Shown here one piece after another: positions 8,650 to 18,700 of a stretch of DNA of 56,500 nt; within the stretch, counting starts at the first letter, position 1, and every line of letters begins with the position of its first letter. The position numbers and the translations under genes were made by a program. The notes below the pieces were generated by a model, which did not search any database, was not told the DNA's origin, and saw only the letters and a program-made list of their open reading frames with translations. Source of the DNA: an uncultured Eggerthellaceae bacterium (GTDB lineage: Bacteria > Actinomycetota > Coriobacteriia > Coriobacteriales > Eggerthellaceae); assembly GCA_949840905.1 (NCBI GenBank), contig CATKXW010000014.1, positions 1-56,500 of the forward strand, given 5' to 3'.

Positions 8650-9075
8650 CTTAGACCTACTATCCTCTTTCTAACTCTTTATTATGACATGGGAACTGAG
8701 AAAGCATGTTTTCAGAAAGAGCCTTAGATGCTAGATGGAATACTCTTTGCTTCTCGTCGCCACTCGTGAAACCAGAAGCAGCTTAACGGATGGTGCGTTA
8801 TTCCATTATCCCAATAATAGCCCAGTATCTCGATTTGTTCTGTTGTGCCGAAGCGCCCATCATCATCGGCGGCGTCAGCTACGAGCCGCTCACTATATGA
8901 ATGCGATGCGAATGCGGGAGGCTGACGGGATCGAATGGGCCCTAGGAGCGCTCTCTGCCCTAGATTCTAGCGACAGCAGGAAATCGACCGATCTACGTTG
9001 GTCGCTCTCGGCGTCTGTCACATTGCCCGACACTCTCGGCTGCACTTCCCTTCCATCTCTAAGCTTCGCTGCTGG
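8650..9075. other. Intergenic stretch with decayed coding DNA
   Basis: No intact gene is supported here. On the plus strand near 8845-8892 a short frame reads APIIIGGVSYEPL and then stops. This resembles VIVDGVSYG of the remnant at 6112-6498 and may be another fragment of the same family. Confidence 0.3.
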
Positions 9076-9525
9076 CTATAGGACGGCCAGCGTCGTGCCT
9101 TGCTCATCTTTTCGAAGCGTTGCTTGCGCCATGTGTCCTAGTGCCCTGCGTTCTTCTTGAAAGGCTCTGGCATATTGAGCGAACGTTCCGCTGCCGTACC
9201 TGCCCCTTTTCGTCCTGATACCGATGGCATCGGTGGCCGTTATCCATTTCGTCGGGGTCATCGCGAACGAGTTCGAGCCCGCCTCTCCTTTGAAGGCCTC
9301 GATTTCGATGCCCTTGAGATCGGGGTCGTTCAGCGTTTCTCAAACACCGAGGAATTCGAGGGTGTTCCTATTGCGCATCCAGTTTTGGATCACCATCTTC
9401 GTCTCATCGCTCTTGTAACGCGCGATGTCGGTCAAGCTGATGCGATCGTCGGATGCTCCCGTCGAAGCAACGGATATCTCGATCCCTAGCGCCGATATCT
9501 TCTCGTTCATCTCTTTGGGAGCCAT
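9076..9525 (-). pseudogene. KilA-N domain gene broken by a stop codon
   Basis: From an ATG at 9525 with AGGAGG upstream, one frame encodes KilA-N domain sequence: ISLTDIARYKS, VIQNWMRNRNTLEFLGV, then a TGA at 9342-9340, then ETLNDPDLKG, EAGSNSFAMTP, KWITATDAIGI and KRGRYGSGTFA. The family has Trp at the stop position, so a TGG-to-TGA change explains the break. After GRYGSGTFA the sequence no longer matches the usual domain end, so the 3' part is also damaged. KilA-N proteins are common in phages and other mobile DNA. Confidence 0.8.
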
Positions 9526-9606
9526 TCGACCTCCTCCTTTTAACGCCTCTGATCGAAACGTGCCTCGACCCATCCGGTCGATGTTCGACAGGGTATCATC
9601 TTCTCT

Positions 9607-11463
9607 ATGATCAAGAAGCCGAATCATCCTTCCATCCCTTATGGAACCTCCTTCAAGGCGACCGCCTTTCGAGCGCGCGCTCTGGTGCGGACAGGTGTGG
9701 TGGCGACGATCGTTGCTTGGAGCGGAGCGATGGGGGCCTCTTATGGGCTAGGGCAGGGCACACCGGCGTTCGGCCCCCTCGTCGTGGGGGTCATCACGCT
9801 GGTCGGAGCCGTGTTCTTCGCCTGCTTGGCCATCTTGGCGAACATAGCCTACGACGAATACCTCACTCGCCCGCCGCGGCGAGGCCGGCTCTCCCGCTTC
9901 GCCCCGCAGTGGCAGCGCCGAAGCGTGGTGCGCTTCTCGCTCGTCATGGCCGTCTTCTGGCTGCCCTGGCTGATCGCCCTTTACCCCGGCGGCGCCTACT
10001 GGGACACCTACTATCAGATCCAGCAGGTGTTCCCCGAGAACCACCCCATCTCCATCATCCCCTTCGGCGACCACGGGAAGGACACCATCACCAGCGCCTA
10101 CTTCTGCGACCACCACCCGCTGTTCGACACCCTTCTCTACGGCGGGTTCGCAGCGGCGTCCCAGGCGCTCACTGGCGGCTGGAACGCAGGCTCGTTCGCC
10201 TTCGTCATCTTGCAAGCGGCAGCCACCATCGTCGCCCTCACAGCCAGCGTGGCCTACCTGCGCAAGCTGGGAGCGCCAAGCGCACTCTGCTTCGCCGCCT
10301 TCGCCTTCTTCTGCGTGATGCCGTTCATCTCCACCTGGGCCCTCACCATGGTGAAGGACAGCCTGTTCAGCTTCGTTTACATCCCTTATTTCATGATGCT
10401 CGTGGCTGCTGTGGCCACCCGTGGCCGCTCCCTCGAACGCGGCCGTTCCATCGCATTGTTCATCGGTCTGGGCGTGCTGCTGTGCTTGACGAAGAAGACC
10501 GGTATGTACGTGGTGATCCCCACCGCCCTGTTCGCCTGCGCGGCAACCTTGCTGCGCATCTGGCACGCGCACAAGGTGGCTGGCAGCCGATCGTACGCCC
10601 CTCGGCTCCTCGCAGCGTTCGGCGGTCAGGCCGTCGCGTGCCTGCTGGTCATGACGTTCCTTCTGCCTTGGGTGGTCTTCCCTGCGCTCGATGTGGCCCC
10701 TGGCGGCCGCCAAGAGAGCCTCGGCGTTGCGCTCCAACAGACAGCTGCTTTCGTGCACGAGCATCGCGACGAGGTCACTCCTGAGGAAATGGCCGCCATC
10801 GACGCGGTGATCCCTTACGGCCGCCTGATAGACGACTACGACCCGCTCTGTCAGGACGGCGCGAAATACCACTTCCGCCTCGACGCCAGCCCCCAAGCCG
10901 TGCACCGGTATCTGGAGGTGTGGGCCCAGATGGGACTGCGACACCCCGACACCTACCTAGGAGCCGTGTTCACCATCGGCGGCGGCTACCTCTCACCCTG
11001 CCAGTCGCTGAACATCCGCACCACCACCTGCGACACCTGGCAGGGCGATGCGCATGTGCTCTACAATCCCGAAGGTCTGAACTGGCTGCGAGAGGGACTG
11101 GCGGCCCTCTACGACAGCTACGCTTCGCTGCCCGTGATATGCCTGCCGGTGCAGGCGGTGGTATGGGTGTTCTGGCTTCCCGCCCTGCTCTGGCTGGTAG
11201 CGCGGCGCCATCATCCTGGCGATGGCCTGCTGTTCGTGCCCGGCGCTATCGTCCTCGCATTCTGCATCATCGGCCCTATCTTCGACGCCCGCTACTGCCT
11301 CCCCCTCCTGTATACTGTGCCCTTGATGGCCTGCTTCGTGTTCCGCGGAAGACCGGCGGAACGTCTGCAGCGAACGGAAGTTCCTCGCCATGACCCACCG
11401 AAGAAGATAGCGCTCGAGACCTCGATCTCGACGCATGAAGAGAGAGGCTGTTGCGATGGCTGA
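9607..11463 (+). CDS. Polytopic membrane protein, DUF6020/GT-C glycosyltransferase-like
   Basis: The 618-residue protein has about ten or more hydrophobic segments. The loop LYPGGAYWDTYYQIQ after the third segment resembles the D/E-bearing first loop of GT-C glycosyltransferases and the DUF6020 family. Such proteins move sugars from lipid carriers to outside acceptors. A second marked loop is SAYFCDHHPLFDTLLYG. The end overlaps the start of purE by 8 bp. The activity is inferred. Confidence 0.7.
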   Translation: MIKKPNHPSIPYGTSFKATAFRARALVRTGVVATIVAWSGAMGASYGLGQGTPAFGPLVVGVITLVGAVFFACLAILANIAYDEYLTRPPRRGRLSRFAPQWQRRSVVRFSLVMAVFWLPWLIALYPGGAYWDTYYQIQQVFPENHPISIIPFGDHGKDTITSAYFCDHHPLFDTLLYGGFAAASQALTGGWNAGSFAFVILQAAATIVALTASVAYLRKLGAPSALCFAAFAFFCVMPFISTWALTMVKDSLFSFVYIPYFMMLVAAVATRGRSLERGRSIALFIGLGVLLCLTKKTGMYVVIPTALFACAATLLRIWHAHKVAGSRSYAPRLLAAFGGQAVACLLVMTFLLPWVVFPALDVAPGGRQESLGVALQQTAAFVHEHRDEVTPEEMAAIDAVIPYGRLIDDYDPLCQDGAKYHFRLDASPQAVHRYLEVWAQMGLRHPDTYLGAVFTIGGGYLSPCQSLNIRTTTCDTWQGDAHVLYNPEGLNWLREGLAALYDSYASLPVICLPVQAVVWVFWLPALLWLVARRHHPGDGLLFVPGAIVLAFCIIGPIFDARYCLPLLYTVPLMACFVFRGRPAERLQRTEVPRHDPPKKIALETSISTHEERGCCDG

Positions 11464-11911
11464 AGCGCTCGTTGGCATCATCATGGGATCGAAGTCGGAT
11501 CTGGAGGCCATGCAGCCATGCATGGATCAGCTCGATGAGTTCGGCGTGCCCTACGAGGTGGTCATCGCGAGCGCCCATCGCACGCCCGATAAAGTGCACG
11601 CATGGGCAGGCGATGCTGCGGAGCGCGGCATGCGCGTGATCGTGGCGGCGGCCGGCAAGGCAGCCCATCTGGGCGGCGTGGTAGCAGCCTACACCCCCCT
11701 GCCCGTCATCACGGTGCCCATGAAGACCTCTGACCTGGGCGGGCTCGACTCGTTGCTGTCCATGGTGCAGATGCCCAGCGGCGTGCCCGTGGCCTGCGTC
11801 GCCATCAACGGCGCGAAGAACGCTGCTATCCTCGCCGTGCAGATGATGGGCACGAGCGATTCTGTCATGCGCGAGAAGATCGTTGCCTTCAAGCGCCAGA
11901 TGGCCGAGTAA
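11456..11911 (+). CDS. purE: N5-carboxyaminoimidazole ribonucleotide mutase
   Basis: PurE isomerises N5-CAIR to CAIR in purine synthesis. The 151-residue product shows the class I pattern: IIMGSKSDLE, ASAHRTP, and AAAGKAAHLGGV, with the active-site His in the SAHR motif. The start at 11456 has AGAGAGG 8-9 nt upstream; the ATG at 11435 has none. No purK is adjacent. Confidence 0.93.
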   Translation: MAEALVGIIMGSKSDLEAMQPCMDQLDEFGVPYEVVIASAHRTPDKVHAWAGDAAERGMRVIVAAAGKAAHLGGVVAAYTPLPVITVPMKTSDLGGLDSLLSMVQMPSGVPVACVAINGAKNAAILAVQMMGTSDSVMREKIVAFKRQMAE

Positions 11912-11966
11912 GGGCAACCGGGAGGCCGCCTCTTCCATCAGCAGCAGCTGACCGCATCCTCACACC

Positions 11967-11984
11967 GCCGCCTTCGCAGGCGGC
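11967..11984 (+). other. GC-rich hairpin between purE and uraA
   Basis: A perfect 7-bp stem GCCGCCT / AGGCGGC with a TCGC loop has no T-run after it. It lies 38 bp before the permease start and may be an attenuator-like or terminator-like structure. Confidence 0.4.
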
Positions 11985-12022
11985 AGGGACGAACGGTCAT
12001 CTTCGAAAAGGAGTTGATACCC

Positions 12023-13426
12023 GTGTCGAACCGGGAAGATATCGTGACCATGGGGACAGCCGACGCCGCCGACGCCATCCATGACGCCCGTGCGCTCGGC
12101 GCGCCGAAGATGGTGCTGTTCGGCTTCCAGCACATGTTCGCCATGTTCGGCGCCACCATCCTGGTGCCTGCGCTCACGGGGCTTTCCGTTTCGGCGACGC
12201 TGCTGTTCGCCGGGTTGGGAACGCTGCTGTTCCATTTCATCACGAAAGGGAAGGTGCCCGCTTTCCTGGGCTCGTCGTTCGCGTTCATCGCCGGCTATGC
12301 GGCCATCGCCCCCGCGGGCCAGCCAGAGCTGCTTCCCTATGCCTGCTTGGGCGTCGCCTGTTCGGGCTTGCTGTACTTCGTGCTCTCGGCGCTCTTCCGC
12401 GCATTCGGGCCCACGCGCGTCATGCGCTTCTTCCCACCCGTGGTCACCGGCCCCATCGTGATAGCCATCGGCCTGATATTGGCGAGCTCGGCCATCGCGA
12501 ACTGCCAGACGAACTGGCTCGTGGCCATCGTGGCTATCATCACCATCGTGGTGTGCAACATCTGGGGACGCGGCATGGTGAGGATCATCCCCATCCTGCT
12601 GGGCGTGGTGGTCTCCTATGTTTGCGCCGCCGCGCTCGGCGAGTGCGATTTCAGCGGTGTTGCGGACGCCGCCTGGATAGGGCTGCCCGTCATGTGGGAC
12701 AACACCGTGTTCTCCCTGTTCGGTGATGGATTCGATTCCGGCCTGGCCATCACGGCCATCATCACCATCATGCCCATCGCCCTCGCCACCATGATCGAGC
12801 ACATCGGCGACATGTCCGCCATCAGCTTCACCTGCAACCGCAACTTCATCGAGAAGCCAGGGCTTCACCGTACGCTTCTGGGCGATGGCCTGGCCACCAT
12901 CATGGCATCGCTCTTCGGTGCGCCGGCGAACACCACCTACGGCGAGAACACCGGTGTGCTTGCGCTCACTCGCGTGTTCGATCCGCGCGTGGTGCGCCTG
13001 GCTGCGCTGTTCGCCATCATCTTCTCGTTCTGCCCGAAGTTCGCCGCCATCGTGTCGGCCATGCCAGCGTGCGTCATCGGCGGTGTGTCGCTGGTGCTCT
13101 ACGGCATGATATCCTCGGTGGGCATTCGCAACCTGGTAGAGAATCACGTTGACTTCATGAAGAGCCGTAACATCCTCATAACCGCGCTCATCATGGTGCT
13201 CTCCATCGGCATCGCCTACTCCACGGCCGGAGCCATCCTCATCGAGGCCGGTAGCATCACCATCTCGCTCTCCGGTCTGGCGGTGGGCTCGGTGGTCGGC
13301 GTGGTGCTGAACATGATCTTGCCCGGCAAAGACGGCGATGGCATCGAACCTGCGATCGAGACCGCCGAGCTCGACTCCCCCGAAGAGCGCTTCCCCCTCG
13401 AAGGTCCTGCCCCGTTCAAAGGCTAG
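12023..13426 (+). CDS. uraA: Uracil/xanthine permease, NCS2 family
   Basis: This membrane transporter of about 14 segments imports nucleobases, probably uracil with protons. The 467-residue product has the NCS2 marks MIEHIGD (substrate-binding Glu) and NTTYGENTGV. The start is a GTG at 12023 with AAAGGAG 9 nt upstream; a TTG at 12014 is too close to that site. Its neighbour purE also belongs to nucleotide metabolism. Confidence 0.85.
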   Translation: MSNREDIVTMGTADAADAIHDARALGAPKMVLFGFQHMFAMFGATILVPALTGLSVSATLLFAGLGTLLFHFITKGKVPAFLGSSFAFIAGYAAIAPAGQPELLPYACLGVACSGLLYFVLSALFRAFGPTRVMRFFPPVVTGPIVIAIGLILASSAIANCQTNWLVAIVAIITIVVCNIWGRGMVRIIPILLGVVVSYVCAAALGECDFSGVADAAWIGLPVMWDNTVFSLFGDGFDSGLAITAIITIMPIALATMIEHIGDMSAISFTCNRNFIEKPGLHRTLLGDGLATIMASLFGAPANTTYGENTGVLALTRVFDPRVVRLAALFAIIFSFCPKFAAIVSAMPACVIGGVSLVLYGMISSVGIRNLVENHVDFMKSRNILITALIMVLSIGIAYSTAGAILIEAGSITISLSGLAVGSVVGVVLNMILPGKDGDGIEPAIETAELDSPEERFPLEGPAPFKG

Positions 13427-13474
13427 CTGGGTCGAACGTTGCCCTCCTTAAGGGCTAGGCGGGTCGAACGTTGC
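13421..13474 (+). repeat. Imperfect 22-bp direct repeat at the end of uraA
   Basis: Two copies of a 22-bp unit (GGCTAG, two variable bases, GGGTCGAACGTTGC) lie at 13421-13442 and 13453-13474, matching at 20 of 22 bases. The first includes the uraA stop codon. A small stem GCCCT/AGGGC lies between them. The region lies between convergent genes. Confidence 0.7.
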
Positions 13475-13570
13475 TCCCTTTCTTGGGCGATACGCTGACC
13501 GAAGGCCCTTCCTTCCGCAGCGCTCGTTCTTCCCCTCGTGCTCACGCCACTTCTCTGCTCGCTTCTTCCA

Positions 13571-14701
13571 CTACCGGTCGCAGAACTCCTTGACGACATC
13601 GAGACGATGCCGGATGCCAGTACGCAAATAGTCCAACCGCCATCGGGAAAGGTCTCCATCGGCGAGAATGTCACAGGCCCTTTCTGGAAAGTCATCGAAT
13701 TGAGATATATCGAGCCAGTCGAGAATGCTCGCATAGGATAGCTGCCGGTTGGGAACGCCTTCGAAAGGACGGGCGACGAAGGAGTGGTCGCCGCGGGCAA
13801 CAGCGCTCTCGTCTTTGTCGTACCACAAACTGTTACCCGTATCGAAGAGAGGCGCGAGCCGCCAACTCAGGTCGTCTATGTTGCGGATGAGCCCGAAGTT
13901 CCTCAGATGGCGATCGGTATTCGCAAGAATACTGTCGGTCACTATCATCTTCGCAAGGAATCGCTCTACCTTCTCCCGCTGAATACCCAGGTTGACGCAG
14001 GCGCGCACCACTGCATCGTATATCGGCTCGCCAGCACGCTTCCTTTCGGAATCGAGCACGAGGCTCATGGGCACGTATTCTTCCGATGAGCTGACGAAAC
14101 AAGGGCAGGCGCTCGCAACGCCCAGCCCTTCGTCCCAACCATCCGTCGCGCTCCCAAAATCGTTCTGAAAATAGTTGATGTCTTCCCAACGCAGGGTCTC
14201 GTTCACCGGACATATCCAGTATTGGTTCGTAAGAGAGAGTCCCAGGTTCCTAAATGGGATCTGCGCCGGGTCGCGAAGACCTAGTCGCTGGAGCTTGCGG
14301 TCCATGCCTTCCCGACCCTTGGGAATGCTCCGGCGCTCCCACCAGTCCTTCAAAGCAGCGTTTTTTCCTCTTCCGCTCCCGCTCACCGTTCCGATAGGAG
14401 CCCGCAGAGCATCGAATACCTCGCCCGTTTTGAATGTCATCGTCTCAAGCCGATAGGTGAACTCCATCACAGGATAGCGACCGTTCATCAGCACATATGA
14501 AACACCTGGCCACGGGCGTCCTTTCCGAGGCGGGTCGATGAGCGCCCTCTCGATCGACGATTCGTCCACTAGCCAGCGGCCGTTGAGCTTCACGGCATCC
14601 AACGTGCCGCTCTTTATGCGCTTGTGCACCGCCTGAGCCGAAATGCTTAACCGACCAGCAGCTTCCTGGATGCTCGCATAACGCTCCATACGATCCACCA
14701 T
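13571..14701 (-). CDS. HTH domain fused to HipA-like protein kinase
   Basis: The 376-residue protein begins with an excisionase/MerR-type DNA-binding domain (residues 7-50: ASIQEAAGRLSISAQAVHKR, then GRWLVDESSIE). It continues into a HipA-like Ser/Thr kinase with the catalytic loop ANTDRHLRNFG (about residues 256-267) and the metal-binding APLFDTGNSL. HipA is normally a toxin kinase held by a separate HipB repressor. No separate HTH gene is adjacent, and the HTH is built in here. The start has AAAGGAG 6 nt upstream. Short repeats in its promoter suggest autoregulation. Confidence 0.75.
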   Translation of the reverse strand: MVDRMERYASIQEAAGRLSISAQAVHKRIKSGTLDAVKLNGRWLVDESSIERALIDPPRKGRPWPGVSYVLMNGRYPVMEFTYRLETMTFKTGEVFDALRAPIGTVSGSGRGKNAALKDWWERRSIPKGREGMDRKLQRLGLRDPAQIPFRNLGLSLTNQYWICPVNETLRWEDINYFQNDFGSATDGWDEGLGVASACPCFVSSSEEYVPMSLVLDSERKRAGEPIYDAVVRACVNLGIQREKVERFLAKMIVTDSILANTDRHLRNFGLIRNIDDLSWRLAPLFDTGNSLWYDKDESAVARGDHSFVARPFEGVPNRQLSYASILDWLDISQFDDFPERACDILADGDLSRWRLDYLRTGIRHRLDVVKEFCDR

Positions 14702-14716
14702 CGCTTTCTCCTTTTA

Positions 14717-14760
14717 TATTTTGATTCTAAAGGTTGATTTCTATACTATAAAGATTGATT
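14717..14760 (-). promoter_or_regulatory. Promoter region with repeated operator-like sites
   Basis: In plus-strand terms TAAAGGTTGAT (14728-14738) and TAAAGATTGAT (14749-14759) are direct repeats spaced 21 bp, two helical turns. A third TTGATT is at 14721. A TATAGT -10 candidate lies at 14750-14745 on the minus strand. These would suit binding by the HTH domain of the adjacent kinase. Confidence 0.5.
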
Positions 14761-14847
14761 TTAAGTCGCCTCACTGATGGCAAAGGAGTGACAGAGGAAA
14801 CATCTCATGTCATCCTATGTTGTGCGATGACCGTGAGATGAGGTGCG

Positions 14848-15510
14848 ATGAACTGGCATATTCCCGAATATCATGAGCCCGACTCATGGGATGCGCTGCC
14901 TCGGCTGGAAGATCCGAGGGAGGTGGTGTGGCGCAACTTTCCTCGGCCTGTGAAGATAGCGCTCGTGCTGGCCTGCGGGGTCGCCCTTGCCTATATGGTC
15001 TGGTATCTCCTCTTCAGCACCTCGGTGGGCTTCATGAGCTTCATCGAAGAGATGCTCTTCTTTTCGGCTGGCACGCTGCTCGGTGTTTCAGCGGGGGTCG
15101 CCGGTCTGGTCGTGATGATAGTGGCTCTGCGCGAGCGGGTCATGGGGGATGCGATCATCCTTCGAATACTGGGCTTGTTCGGGATCTCTCTGCTCGCATG
15201 GCTGAGCGGTTGGTTGCTGCCACAATACTTCCTCGATCTGGAAGCGGGTCCTTTGGAAGCGACCGTGACGCTGGATAGCGTCGAGCTGAGAAGGGATTCG
15301 GTAAGACGCTATTTGGACACGGATGTCTTCCACTTCATCACCACCACTGGCGAGCACATCCCTATCACCATCAGAACCGCCGATAAGAGCATCATCGAAA
15401 AGCTCGAGGAATCCCATGAAGAACTGATCATCCGGTATTATCCCCGCTCAGAGATGTTGCTCGATGCCGCTCCGGCAACGCGGCCCAGCGATTCCCTGCT
15501 CGATCAATAG
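14848..15510 (+). CDS. Membrane protein of unknown function
   Basis: The 220-residue product has three to four hydrophobic segments between residues 35 and 130, followed by a C-terminal region of about 90 residues rich in beta strand (VTLDSVELRRDSV; GEHIPITIR). I do not recognise a family. The start is preceded by GAGGTGCG. It is divergent from the HipA-like kinase gene. Confidence 0.65.
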   Translation: MNWHIPEYHEPDSWDALPRLEDPREVVWRNFPRPVKIALVLACGVALAYMVWYLLFSTSVGFMSFIEEMLFFSAGTLLGVSAGVAGLVVMIVALRERVMGDAIILRILGLFGISLLAWLSGWLLPQYFLDLEAGPLEATVTLDSVELRRDSVRRYLDTDVFHFITTTGEHIPITIRTADKSIIEKLEESHEELIIRYYPRSEMLLDAAPATRPSDSLLDQ

Positions 15511-15702
15511 CGGTCAAAGCGACCGAGCCGTCGCCTTTCTGGGCGAGCGCGGCCGCAAGGTGGTGCCACGCCACCCGTCTTCGCTGTGGAGTAATAGGGG
15601 TTTATGGGTGTCTACCTGGTAGAAGTCGCGAAAACCCTCTATAATTATTGGACTTTGTCAGCTACACCATAAAACGTACGTCATATGAAGGAGCCGTGCA
15701 GC

Positions 15703-18700
15703 ATGACCGCCTTGAAAGAGCTCGTCGTAGAGCGCGCTTGCAGGATCGGCCTGGCCGTTCTGCTGGTAGCGTCCATGGTGCCCGCCGCGGCACTCTCCGC
15801 TGCTCCCGCATTCGCCGAAGATCCCTCAGCAGACCAGCTCATCGCCACGAGCGAACTGCTCGCCGAAGAGCAACTGACCTACCAGGCGGAAGCTTCCGAG
15901 GCCACTGATCTTAGCGTCGATGCGGATCCTATGAACACCGCCGAGAGCACGCCCCTCGAAGCACGCGCCGCCTTTGGAGCTGACGGCGAAGGTGCCGAGT
16001 CGCCGACAGGCGGTCCCATCGGCAATGTCGAGACCGCGACCTCTAACGGTGAAAACGCTGCCGAGCAAGAGGAAGCGCTGAGCATCTCCGACATCCAGCT
16101 CGAATCCCTGGAGACCACGGTGGAAGAGCCATGGTCGATCTTCGCTCCGTTCCGCCTGCTGTTCGGCGCCAACGATACGTTCACCGTGCCGCTGCGCGAG
16201 GGCACCTACACCGAATGGATCGACCGTCTCGACCTGAGCGAAGCGCCCTACGCACGCACCTTCTACAACATCCTCGACGAAGCGAGCAACAACGACGGCA
16301 CGAAGGACTGGCTGATCGAGAACATCGGCTTCTCGCCGGCTGCGTGCACCGTTCTGGCCACGAAGTCCCCGGCCTCCCGCGCTACGGTGGGCAACGTCTA
16401 CAAGGTCAACTCCACCACGTCTGGCATCCTGGCCGCCATCGTCGACGATGCCGATGCCGCCACGGCCACGAACACGCTCACCAGCACCGAGCAGCGCGTG
16501 AAGCGCTACATCAACGAGGCCTATGGTGCCTTCGATCGTGATTTTCCCGCATCGTTCTGGCGTGACGTGAAGTTCGGCACCGTGTTCGTGCGCGACAAGG
16601 AGCTGAACAAGACCCTGTGCTTCTTCGCGCTGAAGAGCGGTTCGTTCGACCTTCGCGCGGAAGGTTATCGTTCGGCAAAGGACATCAAGGCGGGCATCGC
16701 CACCATCGATGCGCGAGTGGATGCCATCAACGCGGCGTTCGACAGCTCCGATGCGCCCAACAAAGATTCCGACTACGCACGCGTGAGGTTCTACAACCAG
16801 TGGATATGCGAGAACAACCAGTACAACACGAAGTTCAACAGCGTCGCGAACAGCAGTGAGACCCTGGCCGCCTTCCAGGCCGCCAACCCCGACGTGTGGA
16901 GCGCCATGAGCGCACTATCGGGTCGCAAGGGCGAGACGGGGCTGGTGTGCGAGGGGTACTCGCGCGCGATGAAGCTGCTGTGCGATGAGGCGGGCATCGG
17001 CTGCGTGCTGGTAGACGGCAACAGCTCTGCCGGACCGCACATGTGGAACTACGTGCGCATGGGCAGCGGCTGGTATGCGGTGGACATCACCTGGAACAAC
17101 ACGGGCAACACAGCCGACTACGAGAGGTACTTCTTAGTGGGCGGCGATACCGTGGTAGGCAGCAGCTCGTTCCTCGCGAGCCATCCGGCCAGCAACCAGT
17201 TCGTCGCCAACGGCACGAAGTTCACCAACGGTCCCAACCTGAGCAAGGAAGCCTACAACCCCAACAGCGTATCGTTCGCGGGCATCATCACCAGCGCCGA
17301 CTCCTTCGCCTACGGCGACTCGTTCACGCTGGCCTACGACTCCACCACCGTGGGCACCGCGAAGTACACCGTGAAGAGCGGGCCGGCCACCATCACCGAG
17401 CAGAACGCGAACACACCGGCCCAAGCTGCAGCCGTAGGCTCAGGGCCGCTGCTGACCATCACGGGACTGGGCAGCATCACCGTATCTGTGACGCTGACTC
17501 CCTCAACGGGCGACCGCATCGCTCTCACCGACACCATCACGGTGAGAGCCAACGCACGTCCTTTGAAGGTCGCCGGCACCGAGCTGGCCCCTAAGGTCTA
17601 CGACGGCACCACCGACGCCTCCGTGCTGACGACCGGCCACCTCGTCTCCGCTCGCTCCGAGGCTTACGCCGCTGCTGGCGTGCTGGAGAACGACAGTACC
17701 AAGCTGGAATTGCGAGCGAAAGCTGCTTCCTTCACCGACAAGAACGCCGGCACGAACAAAGAGGCCACGGTCTCCTACGGACTCGCTGGCGATGCCGACA
17801 CGATGAAGCTCTACACCCTGGAAGGCCACGAGACCGACCAGTGCACGGGCACCATCACGAAGCGCCCGGCCACGGCCTACTTCGCCCTGTCGAGCAGCCG
17901 CATGTTGCTGAACGAAGCGAAGCCCACCGGCACCGTGCGCTACGAGGAGCCCACCGCTACCCCCACCGCTCGCGGCGTGGTGGCCGGCGACGACCTCACG
18001 CTGACCGGCACCGCCATCAGCATCGCAGGGCTGCCCGACCCGCTGACTCCCGGTACCTACAAGGTCACCTGGACGAAGCCGAACGACTACGTGCTGCAGG
18101 CCATAAACAAGCTGCCGGCTGCTGCCAACTACGACATAGCCTTGGCCGAAGGCGTAGCCGATGAGCCGGCCACCCTCGAAGTGGTCGACCTCGCAAACAC
18201 CGTAGTGGTAGAAGCCACCGGCGCGACCGATTCCCGGCCTTGCCGCGTGGAAGCTCGCGTGAACGGCATCAACGACGATACCCTGATGAAGCTAGCCGAT
18301 TCCGGCTTCTCGTCGGTGGAGGGCATCACGAGCAAGCTGATCGAAAGCCTGGCGACCCAAACGAAGGGCCTCGATGGCAATCGAGTGACGGTCTACGACA
18401 TGACGTTGTACGTGAAGGACGGGAAGGGTGCCTGGAAGACGGTCACGGCCGAGGACTTCCCCGATGATGGCGTACGCGTGACCCTCGACTACCCGGAGGG
18501 CACCTCTGCCACCAACAACTCGTTCTACGCAGCGCACATGTTCACCACCGAAGTGACCAGCGCTGGCGTGGTCCGCAAGCCCGGCGAGGTGGAAGCGCCC
18601 CAGGTGCAGAACACCGAAGCCGGCCCCAGCTTCACGCTCATGGGCTTCTCGCCCGTGTCACTGGCATGGGATAACACCCCGCCGCCCACCTCCACGGCCA

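Noticed and set aside
5891-9600. tRNA-Phe as an integration site with a downstream att repeat
   Set aside because: I found no second copy of the tRNA 3' end downstream and no integrase gene, so only the position hints at an island.
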